Part shown: positions 54,363 through 64,000 of the stretch, in pieces | Numbering within the stretch: the first letter of the stretch is position 1 | Layout: each line of letters begins with the position of its first letter | Assembly: GCA_017794705.1 (NCBI GenBank) | Contig: CP051235.1 | Location: forward strand, 1,489,010-1,553,009 | Reading direction: 5' to 3' | From: Devosia sp. | GTDB taxonomy: Bacteria > Pseudomonadota > Alphaproteobacteria > Rhizobiales > Devosiaceae | DNA length: 64,000 nucleotides | Made by a program: the position numbers and the translations under genes | The notes under the pieces: model-generated | The model's input: only the letters and a program-made list of their open reading frames with translations | Databases searched by the model: none | Told to the model about the DNA's origin: nothing

Positions 54363-55676
54363 ATGATCAAAGGGATTATTGCCAGCGGCCTGATGCTCGC
54401 GGCGTCGACAACGGCCGTCATGGCCCAGACCGAAATCGCCTGGTGGCATGCCATGGGCGGCGAACTTGGTGCCAAGCTCGAAGAAATCGTGGCTGGCTAC
54501 AATGCCAGCCAGTCCGACTATGTGGTTACACCGACCTACAAGGGTTCTTATCCGGAGACGATGACTGCGGCCATCGCCGCCTTCCGCGCCAATGAGCAGC
54601 CCAATATCGTGCAGGTGTTTGAAGTGGGTACCGGCACCATGATGGCGGCCGAAGGCGCTATCTACCCTGTCTACCAGCTGATGGCAGACACCGGCGAAGA
54701 GTTCAATCCGGACGGTTTCCTGCCGGCAGTTGTCGGCTACTACACCGACACCAACGGCAATCTCTTGTCCATGCCGTTCAACTCATCGACCCCTATCCTT
54801 TACTACAACAAGGATGTTTTCGAAGCAGCGGGCCTCGACCCGAATACGCCGCCCGAGACCTGGGAACAGATGGAAGAATTCTCCAACCAGATCATGGAAT
54901 CAGGTGCGGCACCGTGCGGGTTCACCACCGGCTGGATTTCCTGGGTACAGCTTGAGAATTTCTCGGCCTGGCACAATCAACAGATCGGCACGATGGAAAA
55001 CGGCTTCGGCGGCCTCGGCACCGAACTGACCGTCAATGGGCCGCTGCAGGTCCGTCATTGGGAAAACCTTGCCCGCTGGCAGGAAGAAGGCGTCTTCCAG
55101 TATGGCGGACCGGTCGGTGGCGCTGATGCTCCGCCGAAATTCTATGCCCAGGAATGTGCCATGTACATGAACTCCTCGGCCTCCCGTGCCGGCGTTATCG
55201 CCAACGCGACGGATTTCGAGGTGGGCTACGGCATGCTGCCGCACTATGCCGACACCGCGCCGCAGAACTCGATCATCGGTGGTGCCACCCTTTGGGTGCT
55301 GCAGGGTCATCCGGATGAAGAAAATGCCGGCGTTGCCGACTTCTTCTCCTATCTGTCCTCACCTGAAGTCCAGGCCGACTGGCACCAGTTCTCCGGCTAT
55401 CTGCCGATCACCCAGGCCGCTTATGAACTGGGTCAGGAGCAGAACTATTACGAAGCCAATCCGGGCTCGGACGTGGCCATCGAGCAGATCACGCTCAATG
55501 AACCGACCGCCAACTCCAAGGGCCTGCGCTTCGGCAACTATGTGCAGATCCGCGACATCATCGACGAGGAATTCCAGCAGCTTCTGAGCGGCTCGAAGAC
55601 CGCCCAGGAAGCTCTTGACGCGCTTGTCGAGCGGGGCAACGCGCTGATCCGCGACTTCGAAGCCGCCAACAGCTAG
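54363..55676 (+). CDS. ugpB: sn-glycerol-3-phosphate ABC transporter substrate-binding protein
   Basis: The 437-residue protein has a signal peptide (cleavage after VMAQ) and the diagnostic UgpB sequence: EIAWWHAMGGELGAKLEEIV, then YKGSYPETMTAAIAAFRA, IVQVFEVGTGTMMAA and WISWVQLENFSAWHNQ. It binds glycerol-3-phosphate or glycerophosphodiesters in the periplasm. AGAGAGGGA precedes ATG 54363. It heads ugpB-A-E-C. Confidence 0.96.
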   Translation: MIKGIIASGLMLAASTTAVMAQTEIAWWHAMGGELGAKLEEIVAGYNASQSDYVVTPTYKGSYPETMTAAIAAFRANEQPNIVQVFEVGTGTMMAAEGAIYPVYQLMADTGEEFNPDGFLPAVVGYYTDTNGNLLSMPFNSSTPILYYNKDVFEAAGLDPNTPPETWEQMEEFSNQIMESGAAPCGFTTGWISWVQLENFSAWHNQQIGTMENGFGGLGTELTVNGPLQVRHWENLARWQEEGVFQYGGPVGGADAPPKFYAQECAMYMNSSASRAGVIANATDFEVGYGMLPHYADTAPQNSIIGGATLWVLQGHPDEENAGVADFFSYLSSPEVQADWHQFSGYLPITQAAYELGQEQNYYEANPGSDVAIEQITLNEPTANSKGLRFGNYVQIRDIIDEEFQQLLSGSKTAQEALDALVERGNALIRDFEAANS

Positions 55677-55694
55677 GCCGCTTCGCGCAAGTTT

Positions 55695-55722
55695 CCGGTC
55701 CGCGCCTCAAGGTGCGGGCCGG
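55695..55722 (+). promoter_or_regulatory. Intercistronic stem-loop between ugpB and ugpA
   Basis: CCGGTCCGCGCC and GGTGCGGGCCGG pair over 12 positions (10 Watson-Crick, 2 G-U) around a TCAA loop. No T-run follows, so it is likely an mRNA-protecting or attenuating element. Confidence 0.7.
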
Positions 55723-55748
55723 TTGGCTATTGGGGGACCCGGCCAAAA

Positions 55749-56633
55749 ATGCAAACCAAACGCACGATTTTCGGCAGCAAGACGCTGCCCTATCTGCTGC
55801 TGCTGCCGCAGTTGGCGATTACCTTCGTCTTCTTCATGTGGCCGGCGGCACAGGCGGGTTACCAATCCTTCCTTCAGGAAGATGCGTTCGGTCTCAGGAC
55901 GACGTTCGTGGGCATGGCCAACTACGTCAAACTGATGGGCGACCCGCAGTATCTGAATTCGCTGAATGTCACCTGGATATTCGCCATTTCCACCGCGGCT
56001 CTGTCGATCGGCATGGCGCTGGTGCTGGCGGTTGCGGTCGACCGGATGCTGAAGGCGGGTCAGGCCTATACGACACTTCTCGTCTGGCCTTACGCAGTGG
56101 CCCCGGCGGTTGCCGGCATCATGTGGTGGTTCCTGTTCAACCCCACGATCGGCGTGTTCCCCTATCTGCTCGACATGATCGATTATGACTGGAACCACTC
56201 GCTCAACCGCGTGGATGCGATGATTCTCGTGGTGATCGCGGCAAGCTGGAAACAGATTTCCTACAATTTCCTGTTTTTCCTCGCCGGGCTGCAGTCGATC
56301 CCCGCATCGCTCTCCGAAGCGGCGGCCATTGATGGCGCGGGGCCGGTGAAACGGTTCTTCACCATTGTCTTTCCCTTGCTGTCGCCAACCACCTTCTTCC
56401 TTTTGGTGGTCAACGTGGTCTACGCCATGTTCGACACGTTCGGCGTCATCCATGCCACCACCGAGGGCGGGCCAGCCCAGTCCACAAATATTCTGGTCTA
56501 CAAGGTCTACGAGGACGGATTCCTCAGCCTCAACCTCGGTTCGTCCGCCGCCCAGTCGGTGATCCTGATGGGCATCGTCATCCTTCTCACCGTCATCCAG
56601 TTCCGCTGGATCGAACGGCGCGTGGAATATTGA
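55749..56633 (+). CDS. ugpA: sn-glycerol-3-phosphate ABC transporter permease
   Basis: The 294-residue permease has six membrane helices and the EAA-loop [29 protein letters not shown]. Its N-terminus ([25 protein letters not shown]) and [28 protein letters not shown] match UgpA. It precedes ugpE by 10 bases. Confidence 0.96.
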   Translation: MQTKRTIFGSKTLPYLLLLPQLAITFVFFMWPAAQAGYQSFLQEDAFGLRTTFVGMANYVKLMGDPQYLNSLNVTWIFAISTAALSIGMALVLAVAVDRMLKAGQAYTTLLVWPYAVAPAVAGIMWWFLFNPTIGVFPYLLDMIDYDWNHSLNRVDAMILVVIAASWKQISYNFLFFLAGLQSIPASLSEAAAIDGAGPVKRFFTIVFPLLSPTTFFLLVVNVVYAMFDTFGVIHATTEGGPAQSTNILVYKVYEDGFLSLNLGSSAAQSVILMGIVILLTVIQFRWIERRVEY

Positions 56634-56643
56634 GGTCAGGGCC

Positions 56644-57492
56644 ATGGTCGAAAATCGTCCCCTGCTGACTTTCCTGTCGCATCTGGTTCTGCTCCTCGGT
56701 GTCGCGACAGTCGCCTTCCCCGTCTATGTCGCCTTCATTGCCTCCACGCAGGGGCCGAACAGCTTCATGTCCGGTGTGATCCCGATGCTGCCGGGCCCGC
56801 ACATGCTGGAAAACTATTCGGCCATGCTGCAGTCCGGCGTTTCGACCTCCGGCGCGCCGCCCCTCGGGCCGATGATGTTCAATTCACTGATCATGGCGCT
56901 GACCATCGCCATCGGAAAGATCGTGATCTCGATCCTGTCCGCCTTCGCAATCGTCTATTTCCGCTTCCCGTTCCGGACGCTGGCCTTCTGGGCGATCTTC
57001 GTCACGCTGATGCTGCCGGTCGAAGTGCGCATCCTGCCGACATTCAAGGTTGTCGCAGATCTCGGCCTGCTCAATTCTTATGCCGGCCTGTCGATCCCGC
57101 TGATCGCCTCGGCCACGGCGACATTCCTTTTCCGGCAATTCTTCCTGACGGTGCCCGACGAGCTGACTGAGGCCTCGCGGGTCGACGGCGCGACGCCCAT
57201 GATGTTCTTCCGCGACATTCTGTTGCCGCTGAGCCGGACCAATATCGCGGCGCTGTTCGTGATCCTGTTCATCTATGGCTGGAACCAGTACCTGTGGCCG
57301 CTTCTGATCACTACGGATCCGAAATATTACACCATCGTCATGGGCATCAAGCGCATGGCTGACGTCGCCGATTCCGTGCCGCAATGGAACCTGGTGATGA
57401 CTGCCGTGGTGCTGGCCATGCTGCCGCCGGTGCTGGTGGTGATCTTCATGCAAAGGCTGTTTGTCAAAGGCCTCGTCGAGACGGAGAAATAA
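56644..57492 (+). CDS. ugpE: sn-glycerol-3-phosphate ABC transporter permease
   Basis: The 282-residue permease has six membrane helices, the segment PLLTFLSHLVLLLGVATVAFPVY at the N-terminus and the EAA-loop PDELTEASRVDGATPMMFFRDILLPLSRT. WNQYLWPLLITTDPKYYTIVMGIKRM is a strong UgpE signature. ugpC follows after 3 bases. Confidence 0.96.
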   Translation: MVENRPLLTFLSHLVLLLGVATVAFPVYVAFIASTQGPNSFMSGVIPMLPGPHMLENYSAMLQSGVSTSGAPPLGPMMFNSLIMALTIAIGKIVISILSAFAIVYFRFPFRTLAFWAIFVTLMLPVEVRILPTFKVVADLGLLNSYAGLSIPLIASATATFLFRQFFLTVPDELTEASRVDGATPMMFFRDILLPLSRTNIAALFVILFIYGWNQYLWPLLITTDPKYYTIVMGIKRMADVADSVPQWNLVMTAVVLAMLPPVLVVIFMQRLFVKGLVETEK

Positions 57493-57495
57493 GTC

Positions 57496-58551
57496 ATGGC
57501 GTCCATTCAGATTTCAGATGTGCGCAAGACCTATGCGGGCGGCGTCGAGGCGGTCAAAGGCATTTCGATCGACATTCAGGATGGCGAACTGATCGTGCTC
57601 GTCGGCCCTTCGGGTTGCGGCAAGTCTACGCTTTTGCGCATGGTGGCGGGCCTTGAAACCATCACCGGCGGCGAAGTGCATATCGGCGACAAGTTGGTCA
57701 ACAAGATCGAACCGGCGGACCGCGACATCGCCATGGTGTTCCAGAACTATGCGCTTTATCCCCATATGAGCGTTTACGAGAACCTTGCCTACGGTTTGAA
57801 GAATCGCGGTACGCCGAAGGCCGAGATCGCCGAGCGGGTAGCAGAGGCGGCCAAGATCCTCGAGATCGGCGATTATCTCGACCGCAAGCCGCGCAACCTG
57901 TCTGGCGGTCAACGTCAGCGTGTCGCCATGGGCCGCGCCATCGTGCGCGAACCCGCCGCCTTCCTGTTCGACGAACCGCTGTCCAACCTTGACGCCAAGC
58001 TGCGCGTGCAGATGCGCGGTGAAATCAAACAGCTGCAAAAGCGTCTGGGCACAACCTCGCTTTACGTGACCCATGATCAGCTCGAAGCCATGACGCTGGC
58101 CGACCGGCTGGTCGTCTTGAACGCAGGTCTTGTAGAACAGATCGGCACGCCGCTTGAAGTGTACCGCAAGCCGGCCTCGACCTTCGTCGCCGCCTTTATC
58201 GGCTCTCCGGCCATGAACCTGCTCAACGGCAAGGTCGAGGGCAATGAGATCGTCATCGGTGCTTCACGCCTGCCTGCGGGGCGGGACCTGAACGGCCACG
58301 CCGAAGTGACGGTCGGTATCCGGCCCGAAGACTTCTCACCCGCCGAAGGTTCTCAACCCGGCACGCTGAAGCTCGATGTGGCCTATGTCGAGGAACTGGG
58401 TGCGCAGCGGCTGGTGCATGGCCATATCGACGGCCAGACACTTGTCTCGGTCATGGATGTGGACCGCGAGTTGGGCGACAGCATTCACCTGGTTGCCGAT
58501 CCCGCCGCCCAGCATCTGTTCGATGTCCAGACCGGTCAGCGGCTCGGCTAG
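57496..58551 (+). CDS. ugpC: sn-glycerol-3-phosphate ABC transporter ATP-binding protein
   Basis: The 351-residue ATPase has Walker A GPSGCGKS (37-44), Q-loop [12 protein letters not shown], signature LSGGQ (135-139) and Walker B FLFDE (156-160), followed by a TOBE domain. Its position as the last gene of ugpBAEC gives the substrate assignment. Its end overlaps the end of a convergent MFS gene by 4 bases. Confidence 0.96.
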   Translation: MASIQISDVRKTYAGGVEAVKGISIDIQDGELIVLVGPSGCGKSTLLRMVAGLETITGGEVHIGDKLVNKIEPADRDIAMVFQNYALYPHMSVYENLAYGLKNRGTPKAEIAERVAEAAKILEIGDYLDRKPRNLSGGQRQRVAMGRAIVREPAAFLFDEPLSNLDAKLRVQMRGEIKQLQKRLGTTSLYVTHDQLEAMTLADRLVVLNAGLVEQIGTPLEVYRKPASTFVAAFIGSPAMNLLNGKVEGNEIVIGASRLPAGRDLNGHAEVTVGIRPEDFSPAEGSQPGTLKLDVAYVEELGAQRLVHGHIDGQTLVSVMDVDRELGDSIHLVADPAAQHLFDVQTGQRLG

Positions 58552-59891
58552 GCGGTTCCTGAACCGTCCACCGCGGCTGGGTCGATTTCCGGCTGGCCGG
58601 TATAGAACTCCGACAATTCGCGATACTGCCGCGAACTGAAGGCCAGCAGGGTGACCAGCACGCCCACCATCCCTGCGAGGGTGAACACCAGCGCCATGCC
58701 CCGGTCCGGTCCGGTGCCGAACCAGGCGCCGATGGCGTTTGCACCCGCGCCATCGGTCATGAACGGAATGACAACGAACTGCGTCAACGGGCCGATCAGA
58801 AATGCGGTCAGGGGCGAAGCGGCCTGCTCCACAGACTGGGCAAAGCCAAAGACCCTGCCCTGCCGCTCCAAGGGGACAACCTTTTGTAGTGTTGTATGTT
58901 CGGCAGCTTCGGCGAAGGGGCCGAGAAACATCCAGACGAAACAGCCTGCTACCAGCAGCGCGAATGAAGACTGCACGGTGAACACGCAGCACACCAGCCA
59001 GGTGATCAGGTTCACTGCGAGCAGCGTGCGCAGGGGATTCTTGCCGAGCCCGGTTTTCGAGATCACCAGCCCTGAAATGATAAAGGCGACGGAAAGCACG
59101 CCGAAAGTCAGGCCCCAGACTTCCACCGAGACCAGCGACAGCCCGTAGGCATCGAGCAGTGCCATGAAGATGCCGCCGAGGAAGTTGTTGAAGGTGGCGA
59201 AAAAAATCAGGGCGAACAGGCCGGGCACCGCGGCGATCACAAGGATGGTGCCCTTTATGTCCACGCGCTTGGGCTGCGGCAGTTCGCCGGGATTAAGGGG
59301 TACCCGCTTCTCGTCGACCCTGACGAAATAGAGATGCACGAAGGCCAGCACTGTCATGGTCAGTGCAAATATCAGGGTGAGGTAGATACCGCCCCAGGCC
59401 ACCAGAAATCCGGAGATCACGGAGGTGGTCAGAAAACCGATGCCTGAAACCATGCCGACCAGTCCGTTGGCCTTGTCCCGCTCATCCTCGGGGATGAGAA
59501 TGGTGACAAGCGTCGGCAAGGCAATGGAGCGGATGTTGCCTGCGATGACACCGAGCATCATCAACAGCACGAATATCCAGAGATAGGCACCGTAGGGATT
59601 GGCAAATGCCCCTTCCGGCTCGAACAGCACCATGCCCATCGACAAGGCGTAGAAAAAGAACGAGACGGTGCTCGACGCCAGCATCGCGAGTTTCTTGGAA
59701 TTGTGATCGACGATGGAGCCGAACCAGAAGCCGAACCCGGCGGTGAAGACCAGAAAAAAGCCGGCAATCATGCCGGTGGCAAAGACCGACTGAGTCTCGA
59801 TGAACACCCAGAAAGTCAGGGCGAACCAGATGGTAAAGTTGGTGACGTTGGCCACAAGATTGTTGGCCAGCACGTTGTGAAATGGAGACAT
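58548..59891 (-). CDS. Major facilitator superfamily transporter
   Basis: The 447-residue protein has about 12 membrane helices in two halves with typical loops ([13 protein letters not shown] after helix 2, [25 protein letters not shown] in the second half). It resembles the MFS_3/MacB-like efflux group rather than a sugar porter, but the substrate is not clear. The start is ATG 59891; an upstream in-frame start is possible. Confidence 0.86.
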   Translation of the reverse strand: MSPFHNVLANNLVANVTNFTIWFALTFWVFIETQSVFATGMIAGFFLVFTAGFGFWFGSIVDHNSKKLAMLASSTVSFFFYALSMGMVLFEPEGAFANPYGAYLWIFVLLMMLGVIAGNIRSIALPTLVTILIPEDERDKANGLVGMVSGIGFLTTSVISGFLVAWGGIYLTLIFALTMTVLAFVHLYFVRVDEKRVPLNPGELPQPKRVDIKGTILVIAAVPGLFALIFFATFNNFLGGIFMALLDAYGLSLVSVEVWGLTFGVLSVAFIISGLVISKTGLGKNPLRTLLAVNLITWLVCCVFTVQSSFALLVAGCFVWMFLGPFAEAAEHTTLQKVVPLERQGRVFGFAQSVEQAASPLTAFLIGPLTQFVVIPFMTDGAGANAIGAWFGTGPDRGMALVFTLAGMVGVLVTLLAFSSRQYRELSEFYTGQPEIDPAAVDGSGTA

Positions 59892-60150
59892 CAAGAGGTT
59901 CCGGGTCCGGGCTATGCCTCGGGAATTTAGACCAAGCACATTCCCGGCGCCAGATGTGTGCCAAATGCATCATAAGGTCACAAATTCCGCGATCAGGCAC
60001 GCATTCGCCCGCAAGACTTGCAAATCGCCAGACTTTGCTTTGTATGGCATCTGGAGGACGGATACTGACGGGCCGATTCGGCAGAGGTCATTTTCCGGAC
60101 GCGGGAAACCACTCTATCTGCCGCATCCCTGCGCGTCGGCCCGACAAGCG

Positions 60151-61077
60151 GTGGTTGAATTGAGTCGTGTCCGAATTTTGCTGGCTACGCACAATGGTGC
60201 TTCGTTTCTCAACGAACAGCTGGCCTCGATCGCCGAGCAGACCGTTGAACAAATCAACGTCACCGTGTCCGACGACGGCTCGACCGATCGTACGCGTGAA
60301 ATGCTTTCAGTCTGGCAGGACAAGTGGACCAAGGGCTCGTTCGAGATCATCGATGGTCCCTGTCAGGGCTTTGCCGAGAACTTTCGCTCCCTGATCACGG
60401 CGCACGACGATCCTGATGAGTTTGTCGCCTTTTGTGATCAGGACGACATCTGGGACAGCGACAAGCTGGAGGTGGCAATCGACTGGCTCTCGGCGCAGCA
60501 CGACACACCGGCGCTTTACTGCGGCAGAACCCGCTATGTGGACGAACAGGGCCGCTTTCTCAGGCTGTCTCCCTTGTTCGGTCGGCCACCCGACATCCGT
60601 AACGCGCTGGTCCAGAGCCTTGCCGGCGGCAACACCATGGTGATGAACAGCGCCGCAATGCACTGCGTCCGGCAATCGTCACTCAACGCGCCGTTCGTCT
60701 CGCACGACTGGTGGGCCTATATCATCGTCACCGGCTGTGGCGGCCGCGTACGTTACGACAGCACGCCGCGCGTCAGCTATCGGCTGCATGACACCAATAT
60801 CATCGGTTCCAACGATCGCTGGAGCCAGAGGCTTTTCAGAATCAGGGAACTGTTCCGGGGGCGGTACCGGAACTGGAACCAGGTGCATGTCGATGCCCTG
60901 CAGCAAATTCGCGACCATTTGACTTTGGACGCGCATCGGGCAATTGATGAGTTCACCCGGTTCCGATCGGGTAAACTACTGACCCGTCTTTCGGGCCTGC
61001 GTAATTTGAGCCTTTATCGTCAAACACTTTTGGGCAACCTGGGACTGCTCGTCGCGATCGTACACAGAAAGATTTAG
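60151..61077 (+). CDS. Family 2 glycosyltransferase
   Basis: The 308-residue protein has an N-terminal GT-A fold: ILLATHNGASFLNEQLASI, DDGSTD (41-46) and FCDQDDIWDSDKL with the metal-binding DxD-like aspartates. The subgroup (CDQDDIW) includes predicted rhamnosyltransferases, fitting the dTDP-rhamnose genes downstream. The start is uncertain: GTG 60151 or TTG 60160 (GGTGG just upstream). It would add a sugar to an extracellular polysaccharide or lipopolysaccharide. Confidence 0.88.
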   Translation: MVELSRVRILLATHNGASFLNEQLASIAEQTVEQINVTVSDDGSTDRTREMLSVWQDKWTKGSFEIIDGPCQGFAENFRSLITAHDDPDEFVAFCDQDDIWDSDKLEVAIDWLSAQHDTPALYCGRTRYVDEQGRFLRLSPLFGRPPDIRNALVQSLAGGNTMVMNSAAMHCVRQSSLNAPFVSHDWWAYIIVTGCGGRVRYDSTPRVSYRLHDTNIIGSNDRWSQRLFRIRELFRGRYRNWNQVHVDALQQIRDHLTLDAHRAIDEFTRFRSGKLLTRLSGLRNLSLYRQTLLGNLGLLVAIVHRKI

Positions 61078-61150
61078 CCAGTGACTGGCGTGCCCGGAGT
61101 TCACGTGAGGGCGTGAGCACCCAGCAAAGAATTAGTTCTTGGAGAGCGTT

Positions 61151-62026
61151 TTGAAGGGAATCATACTTGCCGGAGGCCACGGCACGCGTCTGCATCCCAT
61201 GACAGCTGCGATCTCCAAGCAGGCGCTTCCGGTGTACGACAAACCGATGATCTACTACCCGCTGAGCGTGCTGATGCTGTCCGGGATCCGGGATATCCTG
61301 GTGATCTCGACGCCCCGGGACCTGCCCGTCTTCAAGGCCCTGCTGGGAAACGGCTCTGATCTGGGTCTCAACTTTGCCTACGCGGAACAACCCGCGCCGA
61401 AAGGGCTCGCTGAGGCTTTCATCATTGGAGCCGATTTCATCGGGGATGACCCCTGCGCGCTGATCCTCGGCGACAACATCTATTATGGTGCAGGGCTATC
61501 CAAGCTGTGCCGGGCAGCTGCGGCACGGCCGCAGGGCGCGACCGTTTTCTCCTACCTTGTAAACGATCCGGAACGCTATGGCGTCGTGACCTTTGATCCG
61601 GAAACGTCACTGGCCCTCGACATCGAAGAAAAGCCCAGGGAGCCGAAATCCAACTGGGCCGTGACCGGTCTCTACTTCTATGACAATGACGTGGTCGAGA
61701 TTGCCCGGATGGTGCAGCCGTCCGCACGGGGCGAGTTGGAGATCACCGACGTCAACCGCGCTTACCTGCAACGGGGCGACCTGAACGTTTCCCGCATGGG
61801 GCGGGGCTATGCCTGGCTGGACACCGGCACGCCGGACAGTCTGCATGAAGCCGCCTCGTTCGTCCGCACGATCGAACACCGGCAAGGCATCAAGATCGCC
61901 TGCCCCGAGGAAATAGCGCTCGAAAACGGCTGGCTTGATGCCGAAGACGTACTTTGCCGGGCCGGCCAGCTTGGCGACGGCGACTATGCGCAGTACCTGC
62001 GCAAGATTGCCGGATCGGCGCAATGA
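61151..62026 (+). CDS. rfbA: Glucose-1-phosphate thymidylyltransferase
   Basis: The 291-residue enzyme couples dTTP and glucose-1-phosphate to dTDP-glucose. Signatures include [16 protein letters not shown] (3-18), [33 protein letters not shown] and [11 protein letters not shown] 61151 is chosen because GGAG lies 6 bases upstream and the family begins MKGIILAGG. It overlaps rfbC by 4 bases. Confidence 0.97.
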   Translation: MKGIILAGGHGTRLHPMTAAISKQALPVYDKPMIYYPLSVLMLSGIRDILVISTPRDLPVFKALLGNGSDLGLNFAYAEQPAPKGLAEAFIIGADFIGDDPCALILGDNIYYGAGLSKLCRAAAARPQGATVFSYLVNDPERYGVVTFDPETSLALDIEEKPREPKSNWAVTGLYFYDNDVVEIARMVQPSARGELEITDVNRAYLQRGDLNVSRMGRGYAWLDTGTPDSLHEAASFVRTIEHRQGIKIACPEEIALENGWLDAEDVLCRAGQLGDGDYAQYLRKIAGSAQ

Positions 62027-62592
62027 CGGAGTTTGTGCCCCTCGCCGTAGACGGCGTCTTCGAGGTCCGTCCCACCAGGCACGGCGACGACCGCGGCTTT
62101 TTTTCGGAAGTCTACGCGCGGGATGAATATGCCGATGCCGGCATCACTTGCACCTTCGTTCAGGACAATCACTCGCTGTCGACTTCGCGGGGCGTGCTGC
62201 GTGGCCTGCACTTTCAAAAGCCACCCTTCGCCCAGGACAAGCTGGTGCGTGTCACATGCGGAAAGGTGTTTGATGTCGCTGTCGACATCCGACACGGTTC
62301 ACCGACGTTCGGCAAATGGGTTGGCATGGAACTGTCGGCTGAGAACTGGAAACAGCTTTTCGTGCCAGCCGGTTTCGCGCACGGGTTTTTGGCACTGACG
62401 GACAGGGTCGAATTCCTGTACAAGGTGTCGGCACCCTATTCGCCGGAACATGATCGTTCGATCCGGTATGACGATCCGCAAATTGGGATAGACTGGCCAC
62501 TGGGCAACACGCCCCCCATCCTCTCCAACAAGGACCAAGAGGCACCGCTCCTGACTGAAATCGCCACCGGCTTCACGTTTGGAGAATTCTGA
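62023..62592 (+). CDS. rfbC: dTDP-4-dehydrorhamnose 3,5-epimerase
   Basis: The 189-residue cupin has the catalytic His63 in GVLRGLHFQ, the segment [15 protein letters not shown], Tyr133 (FLYKV) and [13 protein letters not shown]. It epimerises C3 and C5 of dTDP-4-keto-6-deoxyglucose. It lies between rfbA (overlap) and rfbB (2 bases). Confidence 0.96.
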   Translation: MTEFVPLAVDGVFEVRPTRHGDDRGFFSEVYARDEYADAGITCTFVQDNHSLSTSRGVLRGLHFQKPPFAQDKLVRVTCGKVFDVAVDIRHGSPTFGKWVGMELSAENWKQLFVPAGFAHGFLALTDRVEFLYKVSAPYSPEHDRSIRYDDPQIGIDWPLGNTPPILSNKDQEAPLLTEIATGFTFGEF

Positions 62593-62594
62593 GC

Positions 62595-63665
62595 ATGCGT
62601 TTTCTGGTGACAGGAGGGGCAGGCTTCATCGGTTCGGCCGTCTGCCGGCTGCTGGCAGCGAACCCGGTCAACCGGGTGGTCAATCTGGACAAGCTGACCT
62701 ACGCGGGCAACCTGCAATCGCTCGGTTCGATTGAGCGGCTCGTCAACTACCGGTTCGTACGGGGGGATATCGCGGACGAGAAGCTGGTGGGCACCCTGTT
62801 GCGCGACGAAAAGATCGACATCGTCATGCACCTTGCTGCAGAAAGTCATGTCGACCGGTCCATCGACGGCCCCGGCGCCTTCATCGAAACCAACATTGTC
62901 GGCACCTATCGCCTGCTCAACACGGCCTACGACTATTGGCTCGGGCTCGACAGTGCGCGCAAAAATGCCTTCCGGTTTCATCACGTCTCGACGGATGAAG
63001 TGTTTGGCGACCTGCCGTTTGACAGCGGCACGTTTACCGAAGACAGTGCCTATGCACCTTCCTCGCCCTATTCCGCCTCGAAAGCCGCATCGGATCATCT
63101 GGTCCGCGCCTGGCACGCGACCTATGGACTGCCCGTCGTTTTGAGTAATTGCTCGAACAATTACGGCCCCTATCATTTCCCCGAGAAGCTCATTCCGCTG
63201 GTGCTGCTCAACGCGCTCGAGGAAAAATCGCTTCCAGTTTACGGCAGCGGCGAAAATGTACGCGACTGGTTGTTTGTGGAAGATCATGCGAAAGCGCTCG
63301 AAGCCATCGCAACGCGCGGCAGGATCGGCGAAAGCTACAATGTGGGCGGCCGCGCCGAACGCCGCAACATTGATGTGGTGCGCGCAATCTGCTCCATCCT
63401 CGACCGCAAGGTTCCGCGCGCAAACGGTGGCTCTTACGCCGATCTGATCGAGATGGTCAGTGACAGGCGAGGGCATGACCGGCGGTATGCGATTGATCCC
63501 TCAAAAATCGAGGTCGAACTGGGTTGGTGTGCCGAGGAAAGCTTTGAGACCGGACTGGAAAAGACGATTGACTGGTTCCTTGCCAACGAGAGCTGGTGGC
63601 GTCCTTTGCGCGAACAAAAATACGCCGGCGAGCGTCTGGGCGAGGCCGTCCGTGCCGCGATCTAG
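62595..63665 (+). CDS. rfbB: dTDP-glucose 4,6-dehydratase
   Basis: The 356-residue extended SDR has GGAGFIG (7-13), the STDEVFG catalytic Thr133-Asp134-Glu135 and Tyr159-x3-Lys163 (YSASK). [21 protein letters not shown] and [14 protein letters not shown] are typical RmlB segments. It forms dTDP-4-keto-6-deoxyglucose from dTDP-glucose. Confidence 0.97.
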   Translation: MRFLVTGGAGFIGSAVCRLLAANPVNRVVNLDKLTYAGNLQSLGSIERLVNYRFVRGDIADEKLVGTLLRDEKIDIVMHLAAESHVDRSIDGPGAFIETNIVGTYRLLNTAYDYWLGLDSARKNAFRFHHVSTDEVFGDLPFDSGTFTEDSAYAPSSPYSASKAASDHLVRAWHATYGLPVVLSNCSNNYGPYHFPEKLIPLVLLNALEEKSLPVYGSGENVRDWLFVEDHAKALEAIATRGRIGESYNVGGRAERRNIDVVRAICSILDRKVPRANGGSYADLIEMVSDRRGHDRRYAIDPSKIEVELGWCAEESFETGLEKTIDWFLANESWWRPLREQKYAGERLGEAVRAAI

Positions 63666-63683
63666 GGTTCCGGGCCGGTTGTT

Positions 63684-64000
63684 TTGAAAATCCTCGTTGT
63701 CGGCAAGAGCGGACAGGTGGCCAGGGCCCTATCAGCCCGGGCAGGCATGCGTCCCGGACTGGACCTGATCCATATCGGACGCCCGGAACTTGATCTGGAA
63801 TCGCCGTCAAACTTGTCCGGGATCATGGCGGCGCACGCACCGGACGTGGTCATCAACGCAGCCGCGCATACCGACGTCGACCGGGCCGAGGGCGACCCGG
63901 AACGCGCTCGAGCAATCAACGCCCTTGGCGCGGAACAGATCGCGATGGGGGCGGCAGCGACTGACGCGCCGATCATCCAGATTTCGACGGACTACGTCTT
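63684..64000 (+). CDS. rfbD: dTDP-4-dehydrorhamnose reductase, N-terminal part
   Basis: The frame is cut by the window end. The visible part starts at TTG 63684 (MKILVVGKSGQVARAL), has the GKSGQV nucleotide loop, PDVVINAAAHTDVDRAEGDPERA and the catalytic ISTDYV segment, all typical RmlD. It would reduce the 4-keto group to give dTDP-L-rhamnose. It follows rfbB by 18 bases. Confidence 0.93.
   Translation, partial: MKILVVGKSGQVARALSARAGMRPGLDLIHIGRPELDLESPSNLSGIMAAHAPDVVINAAAHTDVDRAEGDPERARAINALGAEQIAMGAAATDAPIIQISTDYV

Overview
The window is about 62% GC by eye, has dense operons with many 4-base ATGA overlaps, and lacks rRNA, tRNA or phage genes. The gene families point to an alphaproteobacterium of the order Hyphomicrobiales (Rhizobiales): aerobic-type CobN and CobO, CobW, Zur-controlled ZnuABC, several ABC and TRAP sugar importers, and dispersed palindromic repeats of the kind common in that order. 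A Devosia-like genus is a guess only.

Layout. 1-3.2 kb: truncated LacI regulator, MerR regulator with rhodanese, a divergent CDF metal exporter, a small caspase/CHAT-like protein and a secreted protein. 3.2-11.2 kb: cobalamin/cobalt block on the minus strand (cobO, cobN, cobW, a cbiM-like cobalt importer), headed by a cobalamin riboswitch; cobN carries an in-frame palindromic repeat. 11.3-18.9 kb: small membrane proteins, znuA divergent from znuC-znuB-zur with two Zur boxes, an EEP-family phosphodiesterase, an MFS permease and an XRE regulator. 19.0-19.9 kb: no convincing gene, but two palindromic repeat areas flank a series of hairpins that may be a structured RNA. 19.9-26.4 kb: SIMPL protein and a dppABCDF-type peptide importer. 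26.6-36.6 kb: CoA-dependent degradation genes (feruloyl-CoA synthase-like ligase, thiolase, SDR, thioesterase, crotonase), etfBA and acetoacetyl-CoA synthetase. 36.6-42.3 kb: unsaturated uronate uptake and catabolism (TRAP transporter, kduI, kduD, kdgF) with a divergent GntR regulator. 42.3-53.8 kb: two minus-strand operons that form a probable TetR-controlled sugar or glycoside system (ABC importer, three Gfo/Idh/MocA dehydrogenases, DUF993 protein, TIM-barrel isomerase/lyase-like protein, alpha/beta hydrolase). 54.4-58.6 kb: ugpBAEC. 58.5-64 kb: MFS permease, glycosyltransferase and the dTDP-rhamnose genes rfbA-rfbC-rfbB-rfbD, the last one cut by the window end.

The best candidate for an undescribed system is the 42.3-53.8 kb region. 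Both operons start behind a match to the same palindrome (AACTAACTAGTTAGTT-like), placed over or inside a recognisable promoter, and the TetR gene is the last gene of one of them. The enzyme set suggests oxidation of a sugar or glycoside followed by lyase or isomerase and aldolase-like steps, but the substrate cannot be read from sequence.

A second pattern is that all four importer substrate-binding-protein genes that head an operon (dppA, dctP, the TetR-linked sugar SBP and ugpB) are followed by a strong stem-loop before the first permease gene. This suggests that segmental mRNA stability sets SBP excess. No tools were run: positions, pairings and family assignments come from reading the sequence.
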